Shown: piece by piece, positions 38,201-53,200 of the stretch
Numbering within the stretch: the first letter of the stretch is position 1
Layout: the number at the start of each line of letters is the position of its first letter
Assembly (NCBI RefSeq): GCF_015706575.1
Contig: NW_024037075.1
Span: 11,655,746-11,719,745 of the forward strand
DNA from: Patiria miniata
Taxonomy: Eukaryota; Echinodermata; Asteroidea; Valvatida; Asterinidae
Direction of reading: 5' to 3'
Length of the DNA: 64,000 nt
Program-made: the position numbers and the translations under genes
The notes under the pieces: model-generated
The model's input: the letters and a program-made list of their open reading frames with translations, nothing else
What the model was told of the DNA's origin: nothing
Database searches by the model: none

Positions 38201-41200
38201 GTCTGGAATTCAGATTTATAAATAGGAATTCAATTCCATTGAGTTGCCATAAAAAGAAAATATGTGGCAAGGTTTCAGTGTAACCAGATGTACATGTAGA
38301 GTGGAACGAATCCAACAAAAATTAAATTCCATTGAAAAAAAAAAAGGAATTTAATATTTACATACGCTTCTTTAAAATACACAGTTTTCTCTCATTTTTT
38401 AAAATAAATATATATATGTATTTTTTCAGCTGCCTGTATCAAAAATAAACAATTCTTGATGAAAGGGAAATGGCATGGGACCAAAAAAAAAAAAAAAAAA
38501 AGGGGAGAATTCCTACTTTTTTTTTTCCTACTCAGTTTTTCAAGTCAACTTGTTTCGGTTTTGGCTGAATTGTACAAAAGTTTGAAAGATATACATCTCT
38601 TTGGGATACTTTTTTAGGGGGAGGGAAAAATGGCGCTTGGTGTGTTTGTTTTTGGAGGGGAGGGGGTTGGATTACAGGGGTGGGGCTTTAAGGAGAGATA
38701 TTTACAGTGGTCTTACCTGTTAAATCAAAGGGTATCTGTTCGCAGTCTCCTGGGCTGTTGAGGGGTGCAACGGGGCATTTGTATACAGCACCCCCTTGGA
38801 CGACATCAGGCTGTGGGGTCTGAGCTTTAGGAGCACCCACCAGTAACCTGAGGAAAAAAAGACCGACAAGTAAGAAGAACTTCTGGGAAAACTTTTTCAA
38901 CGAAACTGTCTTAATAACAGAAATATTGAAGGTTTGTGACTCTGCCCCTTGAGTAAAAACCCTGACATTTTGGGAGGCCACTCTGTTGGTAGAACTCTGG
39001 TGCACAGCTTTAAAGGTCTCAGGTTCATATTCTGTTCCAGTCAGTTTCTTTGCTCCACCCAATTTGAAGGGAAAAAATAGTACAAAATTGGAATGGGCTG
39101 GTACAATTTAAAAGTTTTTTTTTCAATAAATATAGTATAGGCTTGTTTGAAGTTAAAATCACAATAAACACTGTAAGTTGTAAATTAGCTGAAGCTTATT
39201 ATGAAGAACCATTTTTTTATCTGTTAACTCCGTATCCCTTTCCATGTTGAAAAATCTGCCAATGTAAAAGAAGTTTCCGATACGTACACATTCATGTACC
39301 TGCAATTTTAAGTCTTATCTATTCCGGCAACTATACAAATACAAGGAGACAAGGAGACAAATATTGCAAGAAAATTTATTTTTAGTCCCAAGGACACTTT
39401 TCTTTCTTTTTTTTAAACCATCTACATGTACATTGTTAAAATGTAGATGGGGAAAATATATGGGGAAAATTGGTGTCATAAAAGGTGTCATAAAAAGTTG
39501 CAAGGAAATTATTGCTGCATTTTATGCAACTCAAAAATCTCATTGCTTTTAAAGGCGGCCCTGAAGACAACACCAATTTGGTTATGGACTACCCCTCTCA
39601 AAATCCCGCCTACACAAAGTCAACAATATCGGGGCCGGACAGTATCAGAATGTGATGAACGGATGTGACCCAATATTTTGACATGGAATTCGGTTACCGG
39701 TTAAAATATTTGCACAGTGGGTGCTGTTATCAGATTTCTGCCTACACGACCACCAGTTATAGTGGGAGCCACCTACTCGCTTACTAAGTACTACAAAAAT
39801 GTAACGTGAAAATTGACTGTGGTTTACGGTACGATAGATACCAAAGTAAGAATGGCCACCAATGCAATATATGCACTCGCAGGATATGTTATGCACAAAC
39901 ATCAAGTTCATACAAAACATGTGTATACTTTAATTGTTATTTGAGGGTAGTATTAATTTCTGTTTATTATTTGGTTTGGGGTTGTTTCATGATGTGTCAC
40001 TCTTTGTTTCCAAAGCAGGTATTGTGATGATCAACAATGGTGTTCTAAAACGGAAGGTCGGGTGTATAAAAACAGGAATGTGGCTTCTTGAACTCAAGGT
40101 TAATATAACACTACTGGGCAAATTTTGTACCACTACATGTACATGATGTACACGATGTGTACATATATTCTGTGTCTGTATTTTGAGTTATAACAATAGT
40201 ACAGTACAGATTATAACACCTCACCCACAGATTCTGTATCGGCCGAGAGCGAGTCACTTGACATTCGCTATTTTTGCAATCTTGCTGTGGCCAAAAGTAC
40301 TACACCCGCCGCAACCACTACGCATAAAAACTGGTACTGTGTGCAAATGTATACAGCAGGGGTGTGCCAGTTGCCAGTTGTATTGTTCCCAAGCGCTAGG
40401 GCTACAGAGCTGGGTTCAAACATTTTGTGAAGAGGTAGTTTGGAGAAGTGTAAATAAATTTTCAACTAATTTTGTATTCAAATACACTTTAATCGTATTT
40501 ATTATTAAAAGTTAAATTAATCATAAGATGGAATTTTTGCGTCGGGGTGATATAAATCAAATTAGGTTTTGCCCTTCACCGACGTTTTTAAACACTGTAT
40601 ACTCAGTGTGTTACCTCCCGAGTGCAAGTTGGAAAAATCACTCTAAATTAATCAGCTATCACTTAAACTCAAGCAGAATATGTGGGAGGGGTGTTATAAA
40701 ACAAATATTGACTGCTTTATCTCGTGGTGTAGTAAAACTAGTCTCCCTCGATGATCCATGGAGCATTATATAAAAATAGAATGCTTCATTGATCACCTCG
40801 GGAGGCTAGTTTTACTACACTACTCGAAGCAGTCAATATTTGTATAATATACCATGACAGTACATGTATAACTATACATGTCTCTCCATCAAAGTAAGAA
40901 TTAAATACATGTACCACAGCCATGAATACTTTTTCATGATATGGTCAAGTATCTTCAGCCCAGTGAAAGGTACTGTACTACAAGGAAAGTGAACCACCTC
41001 ACGCTAATCAGCAAGAAACTTTCCTGTATTCTTCAAAATCCACTGCTATGCAGAACTGTACAGTGGCTCATTTCATGTACATGTACTGAAACTACATGTC
41101 CGTGCGCAAACAACAGAGGGCGCTGTTTTACCACTCTCATGAGCCCAGTGGACGGAACACACTGTGTGCGCGTACTGGTTCACATGCGTACAGTGCGAAG

Positions 41201-44200
41201 TGTACACATGATTCTGATTGTGCACAACCCGATGCGTCGCGCGTGAACATCAGGCATTTGAAAGTCTCTCCCTGTGGTCCCCCAACTCTCCATTCTAATA
41301 CCGTTGAGGGGGTACTTGTGCACGGAGCCCATGCATATAGTGACTTGGTCCTTCCTTTCTATAATCCTTTAAAAAATCCCCCAAAATCCTCTAATGGAGT
41401 TGGATTTCAGATGCATGTATCCTGCAGACCTTCAGCTTGTTTGGGAGGCATATTAAGCCAGTCAATACACAGACCCTGATTTAGCTGCACAGTCCCCCAC
41501 TAAGGTCTGCTTGCCATGTTCCGTGGGATTGATCGGAGTCCCATTGATCTGTGCACATTGATCCGCGAGTTCACAAGTATTTGTGACTGCATAGTAGAAA
41601 TATACACGTACATGTACATGTACATGCATCTACATTGTACATGTATGTGACATGCAAAAATGCACAGGCGTAGACATTGTACATTGTACGTACATGTATA
41701 CCATGTGCTACAAATTACAAATTTCTCCTCAACTTACACTTATCTAATGTTTTTAATTTTAATTTTATTGTAATCTTTAATTGAGGATATAGTCCTGTCC
41801 AATACATTTACAAAAAATTGTTCACACCTGTTTTCTGCTCAGCCAATGCTGTCGCTGAATAGGCCTAATGCATTGAAGATTTTTTTAATTACCAACAAAT
41901 GTTGTAAAAAGTTTCGATAGAAAGAAATCAAAACTTCGAAGTACAAGTGAATACAAAAATGTTCTCGTGAAGGTACAATCCTTGTATTTTGCATAAAAAC
42001 CTTATTTCCTAAATGTAAATATAACCCTACATTGTCAGTAAGTTAGATGCTTTTTCCATTACCACTGCTAAAGGAGATATTCTTACTCCATGCGTCCAGG
42101 AATAAGAATGATTTATTCCTCCGTGCTTCGTTTATCGGCCTCATTATTTTTACAGATGACTGCCCCTATAGAACTTTCACGCATACATGAACTTTCCCAC
42201 ATTACCGTACTCTGTAGTTAGTGCCATTCCACTGCATTTACACATGTTCATGTATACAATGGACCTGTAGACAAAATTAACTTTTTTTTTTTTTGAACTT
42301 TCAATGAAACAGATGAATTCAAAAACCACAACAAATTCCTTAATTGTTAATTCATTACTCATAGTACATCAAATGAGGTCGACACAACAAAACACTCATT
42401 GTGCACGCGCTCAAACTAATGGTTTGTTGGAAATCACTGACAGGAAGTTGTTGATCAATACTGAAGGGTTTTATTTCATTTGGCCCATTCTCCCTCGAGA
42501 CTGAAAATTTCACTCAATTCCTCTGGTTTACCACTGAAACTGGACAAAAACATTTTTTTCAAGCAACGGACTGCTTGACAAAGTGCTTGTGTTTATGAGG
42601 GATGATGTCAAGTTGCTGGAGGGTGATTATGAGTAGTTGAGGGGCGGTATTGAGGCTGTTTATCAGTAAGTATGAGTGTGCAGACCGCAGAGTTCTCAAC
42701 TTACATGTACACTTCTGGTCTGGAGTTCAGGCACATACATCATGAACCCTGTAAATGCTCCGCGCATATGTGGCCTATGAGTGTACAATAAGGTGTTCAT
42801 ACTACATAATGTCTACAGGGATGTACCGGTATAGTATGAGTTTGTCTTCATAGTGACCGTTTTAGCCCATTTTAGGCTAACTTTGACAGATTTTTAATTA
42901 AAAAAACGAGTTTGACAGAAAATTTGACAGAATGGATATTTTTGGCAGATTTCTGGCAGAATTCTGCAAAAATGGTTATTTGACAGAAAAACGGCAAATT
43001 TGCACACAAAAAATGGTACATTTGTTTACAAAAGCTTCAATCTTTTCAAACAAACCCTTGCAAAATAGGACAGGTTGCCCGGTCTACATGTAGGTGTTGA
43101 GGTTCCACTGGGAACCGGATTTCGTTGTGACGCAACCGCATTTTGCCTGAAATTTACGCAATTTCATATTATCCTTGTGTGGCTATAGATTGTTTATGAT
43201 GTAATTTGAACATTAATTAAGGCAATTTTACAACATCTGCATGTGATTTAAAGTGTCTATAGTGTGTTTCGAGTAATTCGGGGGAATTTGGCAGGTTTTT
43301 GATACATGTAAATCTGACAGATTTTTGAAGTGCATTTAGCAGAATTTAGTCATGACCTTATGGTCACCCTGTTTGTCTTACAGTCACTATGTGGACATGT
43401 GAACAAAAGATGTCCACATAATGCAGGTTGTGTTGACGTTATGTGGACTAAGCCCTGTCCACATAACGATTCGCCCTCTCCGGAAAACAGGTTTAGAGAC
43501 ATTTTCCGGTTAGAGTTAAGAGAAACATTCCAGGAAATCAAAAAACAACTTTGGGGTTGAAAGAGTTTTCCGGTACTGAGTTGTCTTAACTACACAAAAA
43601 CAAAGGAATGTCCATAAAACAAACATGTGTGTGTTTGTGCATGTTAGATCCAAAGTGTATATAAGCTTTTCCAAACAGGTCTTTCAAAGGGTTATCGCAC
43701 AGTGGAAATCCAGGATTTTTGTGAAAGGGCTGACTGGGATGTTGAAGGCCAGATTTTTGGTTTTTCTGGCTTCACTGGAAATTAAAGCCTTTTAAAATGT
43801 CATTTTGGGGGTGGGGAGGGGGGTAGGGAGGGGTGTGGGGGAGGGGTTGGCGTTCGGGAAGTGGCAAAGGTGTACAAGTCAATACAAACTGAGACCAAAA
43901 TAAATGATCCAGATTTGCAAATTTACTGTACGACATTATTACAGTATTAAAAAGGAAATGTGGGGTTTTCCAATATTATGGACATGTATGTAAATATCTG
44001 ACAGATAACTGTGGCGTAATTAACTCATCTCAACAAACTCCCAAAATCCAACTTAATTTTCCAATAACTTTCTGACAAGTTCCTATAAAATGCCAGGACA
44101 ATTGTATTATGTCTTATCGGAGAGTTCATTTCACTCGCAGTGTATTTGATTATCTCAAAGGTTTCGTGTGAAAATTGCCTAAATGCGACACGGCCCTAAG

Positions 44201-47200
44201 GACGCCTACCCCCATACAGAATTTGTACAAACTTGTCTCAACACGTTGGCTTATACCCTGTCACACGTTGGGTTGTCGCACTCTTCTTTCGTAATCAATG
44301 CAAATTGTATAACGTCCTCTCTACTTGACCAACCACCCGCCTCCTCATACTCCCCCAAGGAATAAAGAGGGCCAAGCACAGGTGGTGGAGAGGCCTAGCC
44401 AGGAACCGGGGCACTGGGCGGTTTAATCAAAATGCTTGGACAATGCTGCTCGCTACAGGTATTGATGTGCATGTACTCATGTGCATGTAGATCATGGTTA
44501 CATGCAGTCTCAGACTCTATCCATGTCAATATCAATTTATTTGAATATTCTAACAATGCAAGCTTATACATGCACAATGCAAATTGTCTACAGTACAGTA
44601 CAGCACATATAGATTTGCAATCTGCACGAGGATGCATCCATTCTTGTGTATTAATTTGCCCATATTCTTTTATTTATTTATTTATTTATTATCCACATCC
44701 AACAGCAGAAAAAAAACGCCAATTACAGGACTGGTTACGTACGGTACAATGGCCAGAAAGCTTCAAAAAAGTTCAAGCACATGCTTAAAACCATGGAATG
44801 TAAGTTTCTAAAATTAGAAAGTACAGCCGCTTTATTTCAAGAAAAGGTCTACAAAATAATTTTTGAGGAGAAACACCATTTGAGGACCCGATTTTTTAAG
44901 AAAACAAATTATTTCCGGTTTATCTCCTCCCCCCCCCCCAAATCAGATTTTGCTTATAAATATTTTCTTTAAAAAAAAGGGAACAACATACATTTTCATT
45001 TTTATACATTTGGAAAGAGGGACTTTTTTTTGGGGGGGGCAACAGCCTTCACAGATCCTTTATTAAAGAACCAGTTTTTATATTTTTGAATGCAGATCAG
45101 ACTAAAAATACTTCAAGTTCATGAAGCGTGATAACAACAATTTATGATAAATTGCGAGGCAAGATTTCATTCGCATCACGTCTGTCCTTCAATCTCCTCT
45201 CGACTCTTTCACCACAAAGCTTCTATTTCAGGAAAAAAGGCCAAGGAGGATCTGTTTTCTGCGTCCAAGCCAGTCACAGCAGGTCAACAATTTCAGGTTT
45301 TTTTTATGACAACACATATTCTCCATGGTACAGTGAAGAAGAGTTCTTTAATTTGATTTTCAATTTGCCTTATTCAACTCGAAAAAATTGATTAAAAGTG
45401 AACGCAGTCAGTTTTCCCTTGTGAGTTTGCTTGATAATTGGTTAGTGAAAATCCTCTGTGAACGATCTCCAGCATTGAGATCGTGAACGGTCGGGATTGA
45501 GAGCCACATAACATTTAACAGTGTGCAGGTTTCATGAAAATAAAGAAAAGGCATTGACAAATTAGGAGACTGCCAACTTCGCCTCAATCCTCCAAAATCA
45601 AGTGGCAGTTTTCAAGGATTCTGGAGGATTGAGGATGAATGTTTGAGAAACATGAGGATTTTGGAGGATTGAGGATGAATGGTGTTGAAGCACATGAGGA
45701 TTTTGGAGGATCGAGGAGGAATGGTGTTTGGGAGGCAGGACTAGCCGACGATTTTGAAGGATGAGGCACTAGGTATCCTTCATTTGAACACAAGCGCAAA
45801 ATTTTGTAGGATTTTGGAGGATTGAGGATGGTTCCTAGGAGGTTAGGGTTGGTACTGGTGGCTCAGTTGGTAGAGAACTGGTGCGATGTTCTAGAACTCA
45901 CAGGTTCACATCCAACTCACGTTAATTTTTCTCTGTACAGGGGCATAATAAATAATGTGAAAGCTTTGAAATGAACATACCGTTATTTACATGTACATGT
46001 ATGTCACTAATTAAAGACGTGTTCAATGTCCATATTGTTCCCATGATATTCCTACATGTCCTAGATCTTACACAATGTATTCGTGTGGTTAACTTCTTAT
46101 TTTAATATCTTCGTTTATGAATTTAACTTTATTGTATATTTTTATATTCATACTGTGTTTTTAATTCATGTAAATTGTAATATTTTTATTGAAATGTGAA
46201 CAGAAACACAATCCAGCCCCCAGCTGAGAGTTAATCTTTTTTTACATTGATATGAAATAAACTATTAATAATAATAATCCATTAATTAAAGGGAATATAC
46301 ATCATTTGCTTTTGCTGTAATTTTCAGAAATGGATGGAATTGGGGGGTTGGAAATATATAGCAAATATCGTTACACTGAATTTTTGAGGTTTTGGGTTCG
46401 AAAATGCTATAAAAACCAAGAAAAACGATCATTTTCCTGTAGTCTGGTTCCCTGACTCCATATAAGAAGAAACAGAGCAGTTTACATACATTGGGGAATT
46501 GTAAGGTCAGGGAACCAGTCTAGCTGGCTTGTACCCGTTCATAGGTTTGTAATCGATTGTAAACAAGTGCGATGGTCAATTGGGGCCAGTATTTGAAAAA
46601 AAGCCAGTTGTTTCCAACGCTGATCGGCCGATCAGCGTTGGAAATTGATACAAAAATACCACTATTCTTGAAAATGACAGTATACCAGATGCCATGATTT
46701 TACAGGATGCTTTACACTGTCATTCACTAACAGTCCAGCAAGGTATTTCAAAACGATTTGGTAGTTTTATTTTTTAATGTTTGCAAATGTTGTATTTTCC
46801 CTTTAAAAATCAATCAGTGCAATATGTACTCTACTGGCACCAGATCCTACAATGAAGAATTGTGATGGCAGAGCTACATGTACGTCATGTACAATACGTG
46901 TACATGTAGGACTTGTACAGTAGGACCATGGAGCTATATGGTAGGACTATGCATCACCCTGCACCAGCAACGCAGAACAAAAAGTTCTTCTGTTCACTGG
47001 AGGTAACCTTCAATCGCCCAAATTTTAATCCAAACAGAGCTGGCTGCCTTGGGCACTGTGGTGAGTTTACCACTGCAAGGTGCTAAAATACTGGGGAAGC
47101 TTCAAAATACTGATCATTCAACCATACAGGGTGCTGGTCATTTCAAAGCCCAAATCTTGTTTTGAAGTATTTTTGACTGACTTGGCGTAGCTCAGATCAT

Positions 47201-50200
47201 GGAGCTACCGGGTAGGAACTATGCCCAGATACTGTTATTTTGCTTGAATCGTGATGTTCTAATTTGTCGGAGTCTTATACCAAGAATGGTTTACTGCAAA
47301 ACAAGGGAAATCACCGGATCAGCGCTTCAGTTTTAATCCTATCACTTTCACTTTACCACTTGGAAATATAAAAAAGGAAACAGCGTTATCAAAACAGGAC
47401 CAAACAACAGAGTGTTTCTAAATTGTTTTTCTTTCAATTTATAAAAAAGGAAACGGCGTTATCAAAACAGGACCAAAAAACAGAGTGTTTATAAATAGTT
47501 TTTCTTTCAATTTACACATGCCCACATAGGGTTTCTAAAGACAAAGCCTATTTACTTAATGTAAATACCGGTACATTGTATTGAAAGTCACAACTTGTGT
47601 TTATTTAGAGGGAATGTACATCATTGGCTTTTGCTGTATTTTTCAGAAATGAATTATTTGAGGGGTTAGTATAATAGATCAAATATTGTTACACTGACAT
47701 GTTTGAAATTTTGTGTTCGATAATGCTGGAAAAACCAAGAAACACAAAAACGTTCAAGTAGTCTGGTTCCCTGACTCCACTAAAGATAAAAAGGATCAAT
47801 TTATAGATGCCGGAAATTTGTAAGTAGGGAAGCAATCTAGCTGCCCTGCACCCGTTCATGAACATGTAACCAATAGCAAACAAAATTTGGACTGAAAAAA
47901 AAAAATTGGTAAATTTGGAGCAGTAGTTAAAAAATAGTTAGGTTTTTCCAACGGTGGTTGGCCGACCACCGTTGGAAATGTATACCAAAATACCATTTTC
48001 TTGAAAATGACTTCACACCAGGTGCCATAAATTTACAGGATGCTTTAGACTGTCATTTACCAACATCCTAGTAAGGCATTTCGTAAAAACTTGGTAGTTT
48101 TATTTTTCGATGTTTGCAAATGTTGTAAAATATATTCCCTTTAAGTTTTGCCACACTTTTAACGATGGAAGACAAACAGAATGTTCCGACTGCGATCATG
48201 CATGAAAGGTTTTTATCTTAAACAAAAAGGCAAATTTATCAATACTTTTATTTCCAAAATAGGACAATTTCCATCCCAAACCTTTGTGCCTTGTGTATTT
48301 TAAATTTTACACATTTGTGTTTTACATCAAACAAGTAAAAGTAACCAAATTGTTAAAACTGAATCTTATAAATCCTTAATTAACACACTTGTTTTCTTCA
48401 GTAAAATGGGATGACAACCTTTTCAAATGTACAAAATTAATATTAACAAAACAATGAAGAATCTACATTTTACAAAATTTTATAAAAAAAAAAAACCGAC
48501 CAAAAGATATGTTGAAAATTGGAAAAATCTTGCATTTAGCCATAGACCTATACTCAAATTCAATTCCTTACTCACAGTCACACAGATCTGTGTATTAACT
48601 ATACCTGCATGTAATTATTTTTTGTATTTTTTTTTCCATCGTCAAGATAAAAATGATTTTTTACTCCCGGCAGAATGTAAGAGTTCCTGAAGGTACATGT
48701 ACCGGTACCTGCTGCAGTGTTTAATATCCCATACTCAGGAAATCCCCACGGATTTCTTCGCCTCACCGCCACTTCGCCAGAAACATTGTATTTCACTTAA
48801 TGACTGCCCAAGGCTTTCGACAGAGACGGGTTTTTTTTAACCCATCGAAGTCCAATTAGCGACAACCTGGGGAGATGGCGTGGAAACGCTCGCCGGGCAC
48901 TAAAGAACATACTGTGCACGTCAGAGTTATGGGCTCATCACGGCGATCACAGCTGGCCAAATTGGAAAATATGTTAGCTAAATTGGAAAATATGTTGGCC
49001 ATTTGGCATGGCAGGCAATTTGGGGAGACAATCATCCCATTGAGTTAATTGCAGGAAGCACTCTCAGCTGTTCAGATTATGTAGGCACTTCACTTCTATG
49101 GCCACTTGTGTCACAGACTCTGTTTTGATATTGTACACGGAAATTATGATTTACATTGTATTCAAGTAACAGCATAAATGATTCAACTAAACCACCCACA
49201 AAAATTATACATTCATTTGACAAAAAGAGGGTAAGGTTTCCTATGCATCATTATCTAGTAAATTCTAACCATTGAATAGGAAGCAAAACTATCTTCAAAA
49301 TTCAAATAAGGTTGAATGTAAGAAATTGATATGCGCTGGACTTTGACCTGTGAGTGCTGGAACACTATACATGGGTTCCAGTGGTAGCAGCTTCGAATCC
49401 CGCTCCAGTTAATTTTCTTTAAAACTGAAAAAATGCTCTGACAATTTAAAAATAAAAGACCCACAAGCAAAATGACCTTCCAAAGGTACGTGTTCATATG
49501 TAAACTTCTGCAGTGTGAATTTAAACCCTCCTATGCAAACATGTATTTCTGTGCCAAGTAGTCATATCACTATCAGTCAAAATCAATCAAGTGACTGTTT
49601 TCAACAGTTAAAAAAATTCCCAGCCTACGTGAGATTGACTGCCCGTGACTGTTTAAATGTAGCTCGATATAGCTTTTGCTTTGGCTGTGGGTGATTGATA
49701 AGCCAGCTGTGCCCACAACTTGCCTGCTTTGTCTGTTCATGGTCTGTTGGCTGAGTTTGACTATTCAAAGTGCTTGCTTGACATTATTTGACTGTCAAAA
49801 AGTATAGCAGGGGAAGTAGTTAGAAGTTTTGACTGTCTGTGACTGTTTAAATAGCAGGAAGGTTAATAATAATATAAGTCAAGTATAACCCCTTGCTTAT
49901 AAAATCACACGGCCAACATTTCACACACCTTTTTGAAAGTTCATTCACACCCAAGGGACTATAAATTAGGCATTCAACATGTCATACCATGGTACCAAGT
50001 TAGAAACCTCCCCCACACTAAGGTTCATCATGAAAACATCGATAGCTGTGGATGGCCCCTTGCACCAAAGGTGTAATACGTGCACAGGTTTACCATCCAG
50101 GGAAAAGCTTTTTTCTGCTTTAAATTTCAGTAAACAAAATTTAAAAAACTATGAGTAGTTTTATTTTGTCCATAAATGTCTCTTTTTTTTTATACAAAAT

Positions 50201-53200
50201 GAACTAAATCAAATCTGAATCTAACCATTTCTCTAGAATATTTTTCGAATAGAAAAACATACATAGCTAGAGCACAAAGTTAACTTCAGTAAAATGAAAT
50301 TTTTCACACATTTTACAACAGTCTCTGACTGAGTTACGTGGCTATTGAGTTTAACATTGAAGTTTCATTTAAATACCATGCAAAATTGTCTATCATTTTA
50401 TCTGATATACACTTGAAACCAATCTTCCCTCATATCAGGGGTAAATCTGTTTTTCATGGCAATATTCTCCGAGGCAATGCCCAGTTAATCCCCTGTTCAT
50501 TTTTTTTAAAAGCCGATCAGTCCGATATTTACATTGACCTGGAGCATAGAGGAAATAATCCAGCGATACTTGACAAACAATCTACACCCGCGAGCTACTT
50601 CCTTTAGCAAAAGAATCTCCTGCTTTCTCTCTGGAATTTTGATATAGTCGGCTTACTTGGTCAAATGATCTTCCCGGATGCCCGCAGGCAGGGGGGAAAA
50701 AAAAGAGAAGGGATGTGTATGCGTTTGAACTAAATCCACAAAATCGATGATTCGGTATGAGACGGACGTTTGGACTGCGCGCGTGCGTCAGTGCTTTGGA
50801 TGTTTGTGCAGGTATTATTGACGTTTTTTCTTCACTTCAAGTTTATTATGTTTCAGAGGTTACTTCTGGCCATTGCCTTTTTCTTTTTACTTTTTTTTTA
50901 ACAGTGTATAGTATTTTGTTACACTGGCAAAGATAACGTCATCGCTCTGTGCACGTGAAGCTCGTCTTTCTTGTCAAAACTTGACGCACTTGTTTGTGTA
51001 GGGGAATGGCAATGCTTCGTTTTTGGTTTTCCTTTTTTCTTCAGAGAAATTTTTTGGTGAAGGAATATGTAAGTTATTAAAAGGTCCAGTCTTTTACTTT
51101 TTAATTTTGGAAGAGGATAAAGTTGCCTGCCCCCCCCCCACCCCACCCCCCCCCCCCGGCCCCTCCCCTGTCAAATTTTGTTTTTATATATCTAGCTAGA
51201 TGGCTTACACAAGTATGTATTTAAGTGGCAACTCTTTCAATACTATGAAACTATACTGCCTCAAAGTTTTGTAGTACACAAATATTGAATGCTTCGAGTG
51301 GTGTAGTAAAACTAGCCTCCAGAGGTGATCCATGGACATTCTAATTTCCCGAGGCGAAGCCGAGGGAAAATAGTATGCTCCATAGTACATGTACTTTGGT
51401 TGCTACGGGTATAGTACTTTTGGCCGTGCACAGAAAGATAGCAAAATTAGAAAGTAACATGTGTCACATGTTACTTTCTGTGACTCGCTCTCGGCCAATC
51501 AAGACACAGAATCTGTGGGTGAGGTGTTAGTTTTGGTTTTGGTTTAATTGTGCTTCAGCAGTTATAAAAACACCAATTCAGTGCTGGGCCTCGCTGCTTT
51601 ATCAGTCGCAGTGAAGTGCAATGACCCTTTGAACCTTTTAAAGTGAGTGACAATGCTCCAGAAGAATGCAGACGATGAAGTATTCAGATATGCTACTTTA
51701 GATGGAAAATCCCAGCCCTAATGCTTATGATAATGCATTAGGCCTAGCTAGCCAGAGACTTCCCAAGCTATAGCATGAATTAAATATTGTCCTCAGAATT
51801 TTTTTTTTAATGTTAACATACTGGGCCTATGTACTTTTTCAAAGACTGAAATGTTTTCATACATACATGTATCTGTGTAGCCGGCAACAGGGTAGTTGGT
51901 TTGGACTTAAAATTTGTTCAGCAAGTCCCATTCCTTTTGTGTTGCTTCGTTCTCATTATTGCATTATCAAGGGGACTCCCACTCCGTAGCCATGTAGCCG
52001 GCAACAGAGTAGTTGGTTTGGACTTTGAATTCTTTTAAGCAACCCCATTCCTTTTGTGTTGCTTCATTCTCAAGGGGACCCCCACTCAGTATCCGCGTAG
52101 CTGGCAATGGACTTGAATTGTTTCTTTCCCAGTGATTCCAACCACGTAGGGTGTAATTCCGAGTGGCGGGGTATCCTGCAATTACTCCAGGGCATGCACA
52201 AGCAACTGGAGATTTTTATTACGTCACTGATTTTTCCTTCAGGCCAGGGTTATTGCTTTTGCTATGAAATAGACGGAGGCATGGGCGTCGCCAGGATTTT
52301 TTCTAGAGGGGGGCAAAACAAAAATTTTTGCCAAAAATGCTTGCATTTCTCAACATATTCTCAATTTATCAGTTATAGTGGGGGGCAGGGACATGTTGCC
52401 CCCTCCCCCTCCCCCCCCCCCCCCCCAACTCATTAAATTTACACCACTTTGTCTTCCCGCATCTGTTTCTTTTCTTTTTTCTCTTTTTTTTTCTTCTTCT
52501 TCTTTTTTTTTTTTTGCTTTTTCAGGGGGGGCAAGTGCCCCCCCTTGCCCCCTCCTCGCTACGCCCATGGACGGAGTCTCTGTTACTAGCACAAAATCAG
52601 CTGTTCATGAAATTGGGCCCAGATGGCAGATTTACACTGGTAGGACCAACCCCAAGTAATTCGGTGTCGACATTTTTACAAAGTTATAAATCACATGACA
52701 GTATGTTAATAAAATAAGGGAAAGATTCCCATATCTGGCCATCACTAATTTTTCCCTTCAGTGGCCTATCAGCCATCAGAAAGTGATACATATGTCCTAA
52801 AAAGTCAAATTTAGCAGGGAAAATATTGAAGCATTTACTGACAAAACACTTCAAAATTTTCAGACCAGTCTCGTAGGGTTTGTGCACAGGGTGACAAGTG
52901 ATGGCCAGATATGGGAATCTCTCCAAAATAAGTAAATAACTTGACAGCAAAAATAATCCAAAAAGGACCAACATTCAAAAATGTAGGCCTACAAGTTACT
53001 CTGAAAAAATCTAATCAGACAGCCAAGAATGAAATACAAAGCAAATTTTATAAACTGAACAGAATAAGATTAAGAGATTGAGCGATTTCTTCTTAAAATA
53101 GAAACTAAATTGAAAGGTAGGCCCCCAAGATAAGTGTCTATACTTACCAATTCGTGCTACCCTCCCTGTGCAACGCCACCGAGTAGCCAAACATGCTCCC

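Larger units (their letters stand above)
38848..53147. other. Integrin intron 1 (14.3 kb)
   Basis: Holds SINE heads (38955, 45848), SINE B (40525), repeat D (41095), foldbacks (40703 and about 52723-52925), MITE copies 3 and 4, tandem duplications (47366, 51878), TACATG-rich DNA at 41600-41700, G-rich DNA at 43805-43855 and the MITE at 52277. Repeat-free, less AT-rich blocks at 48690-49030 and 50400-50800 are enhancer candidates. No second gene found. Confidence 0.5.

Noticed and set aside
41600-41700. TACATG-rich palindromic tract as a regulatory site
   Set aside because: TACATGTA-type sequence is scattered throughout the window and looks like background of this genome.
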